Source: Herbaspirillum sp. WKF16 | Lineage (GTDB): Bacteria > Pseudomonadota > Gammaproteobacteria > Burkholderiales > Burkholderiaceae_D | NCBI RefSeq assembly: GCF_028993615.1 | Contig: NZ_CP118632.1 | Coordinates: forward strand, 3,782,001 to 3,846,000 | Length of the DNA: 64,000 nt | Direction: 5' to 3' | Shown: positions 37,128 through 45,247 of the stretch, piece after piece | Layout: the number at the start of each line of letters is the position of its first letter | Numbering within the stretch: position 1 is the stretch's first letter | Position numbers and translations under genes: made by a program | Notes under the pieces: model-generated | Told to the model about the DNA's origin: nothing | Seen by the model: the letters and a program-made list of their open reading frames with translations, nothing else | Databases searched by the model: none

Positions 37128-38309
37128 ATGTGCATCCCCTTGTGCGACAACGCCGGCATCGCCGTCGTGCTGGCCCTGATGCTCACGCCCGGCACGGCGC
37201 CAGCCGCCGCCCCGTCCGCCGCGCCGGCAAGCGGCCCGGCGCCCCCGCTGGAGATTCAGCTGGTGGTGCGCACCGTCAACAATTTCAAGAACCGCAAGGA
37301 CGTCGCCGATTTCTTCGCGCGCGCCAAGAAGGCGCGGGTCAGCGCGGTCCATCTCAACGTCAAGCAGGATGAGGACGACGAGCGCCCCTCCGGCCAGGTC
37401 TACTACCGCAGCCGGATCGCCCCGATCGCGGCCGGCTACGAACGCTTCGACGTCCTGGAGGCGGCCATTGCCCAGGGACGCAGGCTGGGCATCAAGGTCT
37501 ATGCCTGGATGCCGCAGTTCCATGACCAGGCCGCCATGCGCAGCCACCCCGAATGGCAGATGCAGGCGGCCTACTCCGGCGCCAGCCGGACATACCAGGG
37601 CAAGAACAACCCTGAGTTCTTCATCAACCCGATCCATCCGCAGGTGCAAGCCTACCAGCGCAGCCTGATCGAGGAAGTGGCGCGCAACTACCGGGTCGAC
37701 GGGATTTCGCTGGACTGGCTGCGTTTCGACGACATCAACATGGATACCGGCGCCTACACGCGCGAGCTGGCGCGCCAGGAGATCGGCATCGATCCCCTGC
37801 GCCTGGACTTCTCGGCGCCGTCGCCCTCGCTGGCGGCCTGGCAGCGGTGGCGGACCCTGAAGATAGGCGCCTATGTGCGCAGCGTGCGGCAGTCGGTGAA
37901 GGCGATCCGGCCCGGGGCGAAACTGGCGGCGTTCATCCTGCCGCCGGAATTCGCCGAGGTCGGCCAGAACCTGGCCACCTTCAGCGCCGACCTGGATGAG
38001 GCCTTGCCGATGGCTTACTACAATGACTGGGGACGTTCCGCCCAATGGGTGAACGGTGCCTTGATGCGCGATGTGATGCGCAGGAAGAGCCCTGCCACCC
38101 GGGTCACCCTCACGCTCGATGGCACCGGCACGGAACAGGAGAACATCGCGATCCTGGCCGAGGTGCAGAAGAGTTCGCCGCAGGTGCGCGCGGTCGCCTG
38201 GTTTTCGGCTTACTACTGGCAGCCGGCGCAGATCGAACGCATCGCGGCAATCCACCGGGCCGCACGCAAGGCCGCGGACGTGGCGCGCCGGCAGGACGAA
38301 GCGCGCTGA
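37128..38309 (+). CDS. Secreted glycoside-hydrolase-like protein, fifth pga gene
   Basis: 393 residues with a signal peptide (about 1-25) and an Ala/Pro-rich linker. The rest is a TIM-barrel of the GHL10/PgaB-C-terminal type: KVYAWMPQFHDQA, YRVDGISLDWLRFDD with candidate catalytic Asp residues, and MAYYNDWG. It starts 6 nt after pgaD with no intervening signal, so it should be part of the operon. It may hydrolyse PNAG in the periplasm, the role of the PgaB C-terminal domain, which is reduced here. Alternatives are another beta-glycan hydrolase or a non-catalytic binder. Confidence 0.8.
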   Translation: MCIPLCDNAGIAVVLALMLTPGTAPAAAPSAAPASGPAPPLEIQLVVRTVNNFKNRKDVADFFARAKKARVSAVHLNVKQDEDDERPSGQVYYRSRIAPIAAGYERFDVLEAAIAQGRRLGIKVYAWMPQFHDQAAMRSHPEWQMQAAYSGASRTYQGKNNPEFFINPIHPQVQAYQRSLIEEVARNYRVDGISLDWLRFDDINMDTGAYTRELARQEIGIDPLRLDFSAPSPSLAAWQRWRTLKIGAYVRSVRQSVKAIRPGAKLAAFILPPEFAEVGQNLATFSADLDEALPMAYYNDWGRSAQWVNGALMRDVMRRKSPATRVTLTLDGTGTEQENIAILAEVQKSSPQVRAVAWFSAYYWQPAQIERIAAIHRAARKAADVARRQDEAR

Positions 38310-38357
38310 CGCGCGGCGCAGGACGCCGCCGCGGCCCGCCGGCGCTGGCCATGGACG

Positions 38358-38381
38358 AAAAAAAAGCCGCGCATGCGCGGC
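38358..38381 (-). terminator. Terminator after the 63-aa gene and AraC-type regulator
   Basis: Perfect 16-nt palindrome GCCGCGCATGCGCGGC (38366-38381) followed on the minus strand by eight Ts. It also separates this unit from the converging pga operon. Confidence 0.85.
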
Positions 38382-38398
38382 CCCGGCGTGACCTGCGG

Positions 38399-38590
38399 TC
38401 AATAGCGTCTCTTGGCGCGCGCGATCACATCGTTGCCCAGCAGGCGGATGGCGGCGATGGCCGGACCGTCCAGCTTGGCGCGCTCATCGCACAGCAGCAG
38501 CAGGAGATGATGCATTTCCGACAACAGGTCATTGAGGGCCACGTTCAGATCCCTCAGGGATTCGATTGCATCGTCACGCGAATCATCCAT
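38399..38590 (-). CDS. Hypothetical small helical protein (63 aa)
   Basis: MDDSRDDAIESLRDLNVALN start at 38590, with AAAGGA six nt upstream. All-helical with a Leu-rich core (MHHLLLLLCDERAKL) and a basic C terminus. It follows the AraC-type regulator gene by 110 nt on the same strand and is closed by the terminator at 38358-38381. Similar in size and style to the two DGVLLAQSLVL proteins but without clear shared motifs. No family recognised. Confidence 0.6.
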   Translation of the reverse strand: MDDSRDDAIESLRDLNVALNDLLSEMHHLLLLLCDERAKLDGPAIAAIRLLGNDVIARAKRRY

Positions 38591-38700
38591 TTCCATTCCT
38601 TTCGAGATGCGCCCGAACGCGCAGGTCGGCGTCCACTGGCGCCGCACATCCAGGCGCGGCATCGGTTCGTAGCCGCGGATGAAGCAAAGGCGCTCCCAGC

Positions 38701-39783
38701 TCATCCCTCACCCTTGCAGGAAGCCAGTTCGGCCGGGTCGGTCGCGCCTTGCGATTGCTGGGGCTGCAGTGCGCGCTCGCTGCGGCGATACTCGACCGGC
38801 GACGTGTCGAGATGCTTGCGAAACAGCTTGGCCACATGCTCCCCGCTGAAGAATCCGCAGCGGCGGGCGATCTTGTCCACCGGCAGGTCGGTCTCGCGCA
38901 GGTGCTGGCGCACCGCCTCCAGCCGGATCTTGAGCAGGAAGCCATGCGGTGTGAGGCCGGTCTCGCGCTTGAACTGGCGCTGGAAATTGCGCTCGCTCAT
39001 CGAGACGAAATTGGCGGCGTCGTTCATGCTCACCGGCGAGGCCATGTTCTCCTCCAGCCAGCGCAGCGCCTTGTGGATGCGGCCATTGCGCAGCGAGTCG
39101 TCGACCCGGTGGCTGGTCACATGCGTATGCGGCGCCTCGCGCTGGCGCTGGTGGGTGACCAGGCTCTGGGCCACGCGCTTGGCCAGCGCCGTGCCCAGGT
39201 CTTCCTCCAGCAGGCGCAAGGCGATATCGGCGCCCATGCCGGCGTCGCTGGCGGTGAAGATTTCGCCATCCTGGGTGATCAGGGCGTCGCGCTCCACGAC
39301 GATCTGCGGGAATTCGCGCTGCAGCTTGTCGCGCAAGGCCCAGTGGGTGGTCGCCCTGCGCTTGTCCAGCAGGCCGGCCGCGCCGAGGATGAATACCCCC
39401 GTGCACAGGGCGGCGATGCGGCGCACGCGGACTTGCGCCTGCTGTAGCCAGGCGATCAGCTTGGCGTCGTGATAGGCGTCGAAGTTGCCGCTGCCGCTGG
39501 CGATGATGAGGCTGTCGAAGTGATGGTTGTCAGCCTGCGGCAAGGAGCTGGTCATGACCTGCACCGCCGAGGACGACATCACCATGCCCCCGGCCAGCGA
39601 GATCAGCGACAGGCGATACCCGGTGGATCCAGCGAACACCGAGGAAATCATCTTGTCGCCGACGACGAAGACCTCGGCGGCGCCGACGATGTCAGCCAGG
39701 ACCACGCCGTCGAAAACAATGATACCGATGTGCCTGATCGGATTGGGTTCCTCGACCAGCCGTATTGTCTGAAAGCTTTCCAT
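38701..39783 (-). CDS. GlxA/FtrA-like AraC-family transcriptional regulator
   Basis: 360 residues from ATG 39783, chosen for the upstream GGGAGAGA; an 11-residue extension is possible. N-terminal DJ-1/PfpI-type class I glutamine-amidotransferase-like domain (about 20-190) with AALCTGVFILGAAGLLDKRRATTHW, where Cys is in the nucleophile-elbow position. C-terminal AraC helix-turn-helix pair (about 245-345) with SMNDAANFVSMSERNFQRQF and VDKIARRCGFFSGEHVAKLF. Such regulators often sense small metabolites; the target is unknown. The OrfA-like gene lies 202 nt upstream on the same strand. Confidence 0.88.
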   Translation of the reverse strand: MESFQTIRLVEEPNPIRHIGIIVFDGVVLADIVGAAEVFVVGDKMISSVFAGSTGYRLSLISLAGGMVMSSSAVQVMTSSLPQADNHHFDSLIIASGSGNFDAYHDAKLIAWLQQAQVRVRRIAALCTGVFILGAAGLLDKRRATTHWALRDKLQREFPQIVVERDALITQDGEIFTASDAGMGADIALRLLEEDLGTALAKRVAQSLVTHQRQREAPHTHVTSHRVDDSLRNGRIHKALRWLEENMASPVSMNDAANFVSMSERNFQRQFKRETGLTPHGFLLKIRLEAVRQHLRETDLPVDKIARRCGFFSGEHVAKLFRKHLDTSPVEYRRSERALQPQQSQGATDPAELASCKGEG

Positions 39784-39985
39784 TTGCACGAATCTCTCCC
39801 TAATGCCGCGATTCATCCATGCCAGCCTGGTTTCCGGCTGACTCTTATTTTTTGAAAATCATCTGTGGCTGTCCGGCCCGGGGAAGCGCCGGAGGAAATA
39901 CATCTCGTCAGAACAATATGCACCGCAATTCCATCCACTGTGTCCTGCCTGCCGCAGTGCCGGCATCGTCTCCTGCTCCCGCCTC

Positions 39986-40243
39986 CTACTTGTTGGCGAT
40001 GTCTTCCTTCAATCTCCCGATATCCAGCGTCAACTCGGCCACCAGTTGCTTGAGCCGGCCGTTTTCCTCCTGCAGCTGCTTGAGCTCGTGCGAGTACTCG
40101 GGGTGCGCGCCATATTGCCGCTTCCAACTCAGGAAGGTCTTTTCCGACACGCCGGCCTGCCTGATGACGTCAGCCAGCGGCATCCCCAGTTCTTCTTGTT
40201 TGAGGGCGGCGGCGATCTGTTCGCTGGTGACAATTCGCTTCAT
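39986..40243 (-). CDS. Second stand-alone IS3-family OrfA-like protein
   Basis: 85 residues. MKRIVTSEQIAAALKQEELG opens a helix-turn-helix (AGVSEKTFLSWKRQYG) followed by a zipper-like coiled coil (LQEENGRLKQLVAELTLDI). Clearly homologous to the protein at 31091-31360 over its whole length, including the ALKQE motif. No OrfB, no inverted repeats, so probably domesticated. AGAGG lies upstream of the ATG at 40243. It is the third gene of a minus-strand run after two secreted Gly/Ala-rich proteins. Confidence 0.75.
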   Translation of the reverse strand: MKRIVTSEQIAAALKQEELGMPLADVIRQAGVSEKTFLSWKRQYGAHPEYSHELKQLQEENGRLKQLVAELTLDIGRLKEDIANK

Positions 40244-40301
40244 TCCATGACCTCTTTTCCTGGTGTCGGCTGAGCGTGGCGCTCAAGGCCGCGGGTTCGC
40301 A

Positions 40302-41108
40302 TCATTTATCCCGGGCTGACGTGCCGCCCAGCGGTTTGGATTCCAGTCCGGTATGCACGACCGTGGCGACAGTCACCTTGGCGGCGTCGGTGGCGCTGGC
40401 ATCGACCGCGGAGCGCGGCTCGGCCGGATCGAGGCCGAGGCGGCGACGCACGAACGGATCCGTATATTGCGGCTCGGCCTGGCCCGTGTCCGTCGCCGCT
40501 GCCGCCGTCGGCACCGCAATGCCCGGGCAAGAGCGGCCGGTGGCCTCGACCGCCTTGCGGTTCGCCTCGCTCTGGCACAGCAGCGCCAGCGCTACATCGT
40601 TGAGCCCCATGGCGCGAAATTCCCGCGAGTCCAGGCGCCGCACGCAGGCGTCGTCGACGATCGTGCTGCCGCCGGTGGCGCCGAAGCCCACCACGGACAA
40701 GCCGAACGATGACGAGCCCATGCAGGTGTCCGAAAAAGTCGAGGTCAGCGAGGGCGCCGCGATGGCCGGCGCCGAGCGCACCGTGTAGCTGCCGCCGTAA
40801 TCGACGGTGGCCTTGGTGTTGTAGGCGTTGCTGCCCGCTTCGCCGGCCTGGCCGTCGGCGTTGCCGGTACTCAGGGAAACGGTGACGTTGGAGGTGTTGC
40901 CGTTGGCCGATCCCCCTGTGGCGGCGCCTCCCGTGGCCGAGCCGCCGGTGGCCGAACCGCCCGAGCCGCCCGCTCCGCCCGTGGCGGAGGAGGAGGAGCC
41001 GGAGTCGCGTCCGCCGTGCGCGCCGCCTCCCCGTCCCCCTTCAGAACCTGCCCAGGCCGGCGAGGCCAACATTGCGGCGGCCAGCATCCCAATGAGTTCT
41101 TTTTTCAT
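40302..41108 (-). CDS. Secreted Gly/Ala/Ser-rich repeat protein A
   Basis: 268 residues. Signal peptide MKKELIGMLAAAMLASPAWA, then a low-complexity region (about 21-75) of GGSAT/GGAAT-type pentapeptides, then a less repetitive C-terminal half with CMGSSSFGLSVVGFGATGGS and four or so cysteines. AAGGGAG precedes the ATG. It shares its repeat type with the adjacent gene at 41185-41760. Probably exported or surface-located. An amyloid, matrix or adhesin role is conceivable but unsupported by any recognised domain. Confidence 0.75.
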   Translation of the reverse strand: MKKELIGMLAAAMLASPAWAGSEGGRGGGAHGGRDSGSSSSATGGAGGSGGSATGGSATGGAATGGSANGNTSNVTVSLSTGNADGQAGEAGSNAYNTKATVDYGGSYTVRSAPAIAAPSLTSTFSDTCMGSSSFGLSVVGFGATGGSTIVDDACVRRLDSREFRAMGLNDVALALLCQSEANRKAVEATGRSCPGIAVPTAAAATDTGQAEPQYTDPFVRRRLGLDPAEPRSAVDASATDAAKVTVATVVHTGLESKPLGGTSARDK

Positions 41109-41184
41109 AGTCGGCTCCCTTGCGCCATTTTTTTGAGCCGGGAGGGTTTCCCCTCCCGTCTTGATGCCACGTCAAGCTTGCTGC

Positions 41185-41760
41185 TCAGCGGATGAACGCA
41201 TTGGCGGCAGCGTTGCCGCCGTTGCCGCCATTGCCCGCAGTGGCGGCGCCGCTGCTGGCGCTGCCACCGATGGTGACGGACAACGCCGAGCCGCCGATGT
41301 TCTTGTTGTTGCCCACCGATGCGTCCGCCGATCCGGTGGAGGAGAAGGTCTTGCCTCCCACCGCCACCGCGTTGCCATTGGCCGCCTGCGTGGTCGACGA
41401 GCCGTTGCCGGGCAGCGGCCCATGACGCCCCGCGGCGGCGCCGGAGACGGCGCGGGCGCTGGTATTGCCGCCTTCCGCGTTGGCGCCGCCGGTGACCGTG
41501 CGATTGCCGCCGGTATTGGCGATGCCGGCGTAATTGCCCTGGCTGGCGGCGCCGCCCGTGGCTGCCGCGCCGGTGGCGGCGCCGCCGGTGGCGCTGCCCG
41601 AGGTCGCGCTGCCGCCGGCCCCGCCGTTGCCACCGGTGGCGACCACGACGGCGCTGTTACGCACGGAAGCCGCAGGCGCCTGGTTCGGCCCTTGATGGGC
41701 GAAGACGGGCGCAGCGAGCAGGATGGCGACAATGGCCGCGACGTGTTGTTGTTGTTGCAT
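41185..41760 (-). CDS. Secreted Gly/Ala-rich repeat protein B
   Basis: 191 residues from ATG 41760, with AAGGAG eight nt upstream; longer in-frame extensions lack this. Signal peptide MQQQQHVAAIVAILLAAPVFA. The mature part is almost entirely Gly/Ala/Ser/Asn/Thr, with GGSATSGSATGGAATG and GNGGNGGNAAANAF stretches and no cysteine. The composition and Asn/Gly spacing recall secreted beta-repeat or amyloid-type proteins, but no curli or Fap motif is present. It lies 76 nt upstream of protein A on the same strand. Confidence 0.7.
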   Translation of the reverse strand: MQQQQHVAAIVAILLAAPVFAHQGPNQAPAASVRNSAVVVATGGNGGAGGSATSGSATGGAATGAAATGGAASQGNYAGIANTGGNRTVTGGANAEGGNTSARAVSGAAAGRHGPLPGNGSSTTQAANGNAVAVGGKTFSSTGSADASVGNNKNIGGSALSVTIGGSASSGAATAGNGGNGGNAAANAFIR

Positions 41761-42524
41761 TTGGGCTCTCCTTGAAATTGGACTTCGACTGCCCTGCTTC
41801 ACCCGCATCGGTCGTGGGCAACGCCGATCGGCCAGCGACAAGGGAATATGAGCTGCCAGATCCCCTTGCCCTATCGGCCAATGCAAAACCGCGCAGCTGC
41901 TGCCGGCGTCCCTTTCAAGGCGGCTTCCGGTCTGGCTTTCCTGCCGCGCATCTTTGCTTGGCAGGATTGATATTAGGACGCGAGCCGAAATCGTTTGCGA
42001 CAAAACCTTGTCTCAGAAGGACGCCGCCGATGGCGTCCATGAGCAGTTCCTGTCGCCCTGCGGGAAGCGAAACCGCGCCATTGCCAGAATGACATGCAGC
42101 GACCGGCCGCGACGCGTTCCCCGCCGGACCGGTGACGGATGGATTGAAATGCGCGGTTCGACCACGGCGCCGCCGGGATCGGCTGCGCTTCGCGGTGAGC
42201 GCGATGAATGCGCTTGCGTCGCTATCGGCGTCCGAAGCTGCATAGGAAAATATAGCCTGCGATCGCGCCTGGACTGCCCGGCAATGAGCGTACTATAGGG
42301 TAAATAGCCCCCTCCCCTGCCGCGAATCGGCCTTTCGTATCCTGGCATACGCTTTCCCCGATTCGCCTCAGCCTCAGCCTCAATCCGACATCCGCGCCGC
42401 TGGCCCTATCGGCGGCCCATTCAACATCAATGCAAACCGGCTGGCGCGTCAGAGCATCGGGCGCGGCCATACCGCTCGCGCCGCAGACCGCATTCCCGCG
42501 GTCGCCCCTTTCCAGGAGAAACGT
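41761..42524. other. Intergenic stretch
   Basis: 764 bases between the divergent secreted-protein genes and the 96-aa gene. Several short overlapping frames exist on both strands, but none has a ribosome-binding site or plausible composition. No terminator, repeat or promoter could be supported. Confidence 0.4.
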
Positions 42525-42815
42525 ATGTCCATCCATATTGCAGCCAATGCCGTCCTCGATGCCGTCCGCGACATCGGGATGCATTGCAGGAAAGCCTTCG
42601 CCGGCCTGGCCTCCGTCGTACTGCCGGAGCCCTTGCGCCCCGCCTTGCGCCCCATCGACAGCGGCGTCCATCGGCGTCCCGCCGCCCATGCGCCGTCCGG
42701 GCCATGGCCCGGGCAGCAAGCCGCCGCCGCGCCCACCGGGGCGGCCACGTGCGCGCCGCGCGGCCAGCGGGGCGAGTTCGACCTTGAAAACAGGATAGGC
42801 ATCGAACGCACCTGA
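42525..42815 (+). CDS. Hypothetical protein (96 aa)
   Basis: AGGAGAAACGT directly precedes the ATG at 42525, an excellent ribosome-binding site. MSIHIAANAVLDAVRDIGMH is followed by a Pro/Ala/Arg-rich, low-complexity middle and a short charged tail. No membrane segment or known family. Coding status rests on the start signal. Confidence 0.5.
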   Translation: MSIHIAANAVLDAVRDIGMHCRKAFAGLASVVLPEPLRPALRPIDSGVHRRPAAHAPSGPWPGQQAAAAPTGAATCAPRGQRGEFDLENRIGIERT

Positions 42816-42862
42816 CTTCGGCCGGCAAGAGAACCGTCCCGTCCAACGGCAAGGAGAACAAC

Positions 42863-43081
42863 ATGTCATTCAGGCCCAACAAGACCTTCACCGAAGAAGA
42901 GATAGAGCGAGCCGTCGAGACCCATCGGAACAAGCACAAGAAGGACGACGGCGATGACGGCCGGCTCGATCCGGGCCACGCCGACGAGAAAACGGCGATG
43001 GCGCGCGAAGCCAAGCCGCTATGGCCGCGGCGAAAAATCCACCATAAGCGGGAGGAAAAATACGACGGCGAGGATTCCTAG
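42863..43081 (+). CDS. Hypothetical charged protein (72 aa)
   Basis: AAGGAGAACAAC precedes the ATG at 42863. The product starts MSFRPNKTFTEEEIERAVET and is very rich in Lys, Asp, Glu, His and Arg (RNKHKKDDGDDGR), so probably disordered. It follows the 96-aa gene by 47 nt, likely in the same transcript. No family recognised. Confidence 0.6.
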   Translation: MSFRPNKTFTEEEIERAVETHRNKHKKDDGDDGRLDPGHADEKTAMAREAKPLWPRRKIHHKREEKYDGEDS

Positions 43082-43142
43082 CCAAGAGCGCCGGCCGCTT
43101 CCCCGGCCACGTCAAGAAGCGTGACAATGGCCGCCTGTGCGG

Positions 43143-43170
43143 CAACAAAATGGCCGCTTGCGCGGCCATT
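43143..43170 (-). terminator. Terminator after the Gln-rich small gene
   Basis: Stem AATGGCCGC (43149-43157) with its complement (43162-43170) and a 4-nt loop, then TTTTGTT on the minus strand. It may also serve the converging 72-aa gene, whose side has CTTCATT. Confidence 0.7.
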
Positions 43171-43231
43171 CTTCATTACGTTTGTCATTGTCCCGGCCTC
43201 ATGCTCCGCGAGCGCCGGGTTGTCCAACGGC

Positions 43232-43447
43232 CTAGGATTGCTGATCCTTTTTGGCGTCGCTTTGCTGGTCGCCCTGCTGCTGGCGCTCCCTGTCCCGGCG
43301 ATTCTGGTCTTCGATGGAAGACTGGTCATTGCCGCCCTGCTGGGGACGATTCCCCTGGGAGCTCTGCTCCTGCTGGCGATCCTTGTTGGGCTGGCCTTGC
43401 TGCTGGTTCTGGTTTTGCGAGCCTTCGGGCTGGTTTGAGGCAGACAT
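43232..43447 (-). CDS. Gln/Asn/Ser-rich disordered protein (71 aa)
   Basis: Start at 43447 (MSASNQPEGSQNQNQQ) with AAGGAATCGAC upstream; an 8-residue extension is rejected. Nearly the whole product is Gln, Asn, Ser, Asp, Arg and Lys with almost no hydrophobic residues, so it is predicted disordered and hydrophilic, similar in style to desiccation or stress proteins. No family recognised. Confidence 0.6.
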   Translation of the reverse strand: MSASNQPEGSQNQNQQQGQPNKDRQQEQSSQGNRPQQGGNDQSSIEDQNRRDRERQQQGDQQSDAKKDQQS

Positions 43448-43822
43448 GTCGATTCCTTGAAACGCGGTCATAGAGAGACGTTATCGGAACAGGCCGCGAT
43501 GTCCGTTTTCCGTGTTGTCACCGACATGCCTGAAAAGGCATGCCTGCCCTGCAGCGGCAGGATGCAGGCCTGCGGTGATGCGACGATATTGCGCCGAGCC
43601 TGCGCGCGTGGATGTAGGCGCAAGACCTATTGATGCGTAGTCCGACGCTCGCCCCTGCTGCTTGCCCAACGCATCGGGTCCCTCGACAGCAGTCATTGAA
43701 ATCGGAACAATATGGGTGGGTTAGAATGGATTGCCGGGGTAAGCTGGCATGATCGATGCCCCCAACACACTACGCTCCCTGCAATCCGTTTCCGCCGAGC
43801 AAGGCATACGTCGCTCAAGAAC
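43448..43822. other. Intergenic stretch upstream of the diguanylate cyclase
   Basis: 375 bases without a supportable gene. It holds a small hairpin ATGCCT-GAAA-AGGCAT (43526-43541) with no U-run, and must include the promoter of the GGDEF gene. Confidence 0.4.
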
Positions 43823-45247
43823 ATGAATTTCGTATCAAAGCATTCTTTGGCCGTCCAGTTGCTACGCATCATTTTCGGCAGTTACTTCGTGGTGACGCTC
43901 ATCGTCACCTGCGTCCAGCTGGCGGCGGAATACCGGCACACCAAATCCGACATCGACAATGAATTGATGGCCATGGACCTGACGTTCGGCGCCAGCCTGG
44001 CCAGCTCGACGTGGCGCTTCCAAGGCGACGTGCAAAAGGCCACGCTCAAGGGGATCAGCAACCTGCCGGTCGTGACCGGCGTCAAGATCGAAGACCCGCA
44101 GGGACGCCTGGTGCTGGCCCAGGGCAATATCTTCGACAGCCAGGGCCGGCAGATCCATGTCGACGCCGACGGCGCGCCCAGCCCCGTCGCCGTGGACTTC
44201 CTCAATGCCGCCATCGGCCATCGCTTTCCCATCCTGTACCGCGACGAACACGACCTCAGCCACGATATCGGCTCCTGGACGGTGTATTCCAGCCGCCACG
44301 TCGTCATCCAGAAGGTCGCCTACGGTTTCATGCTCATCCTGATCAACTCCATCATCAAGACCCTGGTGCTGTGGTTCATCTTCCTGTACGTATTCCAGCG
44401 CTGGCTGGGCGCGCCCATCACCCAGCTCAGCTCCTTTGTGCGGGAGCAGGACCTGAACCGGCTCGATGCGCCGCCAAGCATCGTACTGCCGGGGAAGAAA
44501 CGGCATGAACTGCATTTCCTGGCCGACGCCATCAACGCCATGCTGGCCAGCCTGAGCCGGCACATGGCGCAGAACCGCTTGCTCTATCGCGAGCTGGAGC
44601 AGGAGAAGGAGTCGCTGCGCGCGCTCAACAAGTCGCTGGAGCTGCGCATCGCCGAACGCACCCTCGACCTGGAGCAAGCCAACCGGCAGCTCAAGCTGCT
44701 CAGCCTGACCGACGCCCTCACCGGCATTTCCAACCGCCGCTGCTTCGACCAGGCCCTGGAGCGGGAATGGCGGCGCTGCGCCCGCAACGGCAAGCCGCTG
44801 ACGGTAGCCCTGTTCGACGTCGATTGGTTCAAGCACTACAACGACCACTACGGCCACGTCGCCGGCGACGAGGTCTTGCGCCGGGTCGCCGAGACGCTGC
44901 AGCACACCGTCGGCCGGGCAGGCGACACCGTGGCCCGCTACGGCGGGGAAGAATTTGCATTGATCGCGGCGGACACCGACGCCCAGGCGGGGCTCGGCGT
45001 GGTGCACAGGATGCGCGACGCGGTGTTCTCGCTGCACATTGCGCACGCGCTGTCGCATTTCGGGCGCATCACGATCAGCGTGGGCGTGGCCAGCTGCGTG
45101 CCGTCCCAGCAGGACGGCGACGTCAATACGCTGCTGCAGGCGGCCGACGCCGCCCTGTATCGCGCCAAGACCGGGGGGCGCAACCAGGTCCTGGTGGCCG
45201 AATGGCCGCTGCCGGCGTCGTTGGAGAAGGCAGGCGATGCTGCATAG
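43823..45247 (+). CDS. Membrane diguanylate cyclase (GGDEF)
   Basis: 474 residues from ATG 43823 (MNFVSKHSLAVQLLRI). Transmembrane helices at about 9-30 and 165-190 enclose a periplasmic sensor domain of about 130 residues. A HAMP-like and coiled-coil linker leads to a GGDEF domain (about 305-465) with the active-site GGEEF. The inhibitory site RAGD stands five residues before it, so product feedback is likely. It makes c-di-GMP from two GTP. The downstream gene for a periplasmic binding protein overlaps it by 11 nt, suggesting the two form a sensing pair. Confidence 0.93.
   Translation: MNFVSKHSLAVQLLRIIFGSYFVVTLIVTCVQLAAEYRHTKSDIDNELMAMDLTFGASLASSTWRFQGDVQKATLKGISNLPVVTGVKIEDPQGRLVLAQGNIFDSQGRQIHVDADGAPSPVAVDFLNAAIGHRFPILYRDEHDLSHDIGSWTVYSSRHVVIQKVAYGFMLILINSIIKTLVLWFIFLYVFQRWLGAPITQLSSFVREQDLNRLDAPPSIVLPGKKRHELHFLADAINAMLASLSRHMAQNRLLYRELEQEKESLRALNKSLELRIAERTLDLEQANRQLKLLSLTDALTGISNRRCFDQALEREWRRCARNGKPLTVALFDVDWFKHYNDHYGHVAGDEVLRRVAETLQHTVGRAGDTVARYGGEEFALIAADTDAQAGLGVVHRMRDAVFSLHIAHALSHFGRITISVGVASCVPSQQDGDVNTLLQAADAALYRAKTGGRNQVLVAEWPLPASLEKAGDAA

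Noticed and set aside
40900..41650. CRISPR-like array in the Gly/Ala repeat genes
   Set aside because: The short repeats are coding pentapeptide units in frame, without spacers of constant length or cas genes.
43481..43696. 71-codon minus-strand frame upstream of the diguanylate cyclase
   Set aside because: No ribosome-binding site, unremarkable composition, lies in the presumed promoter region.
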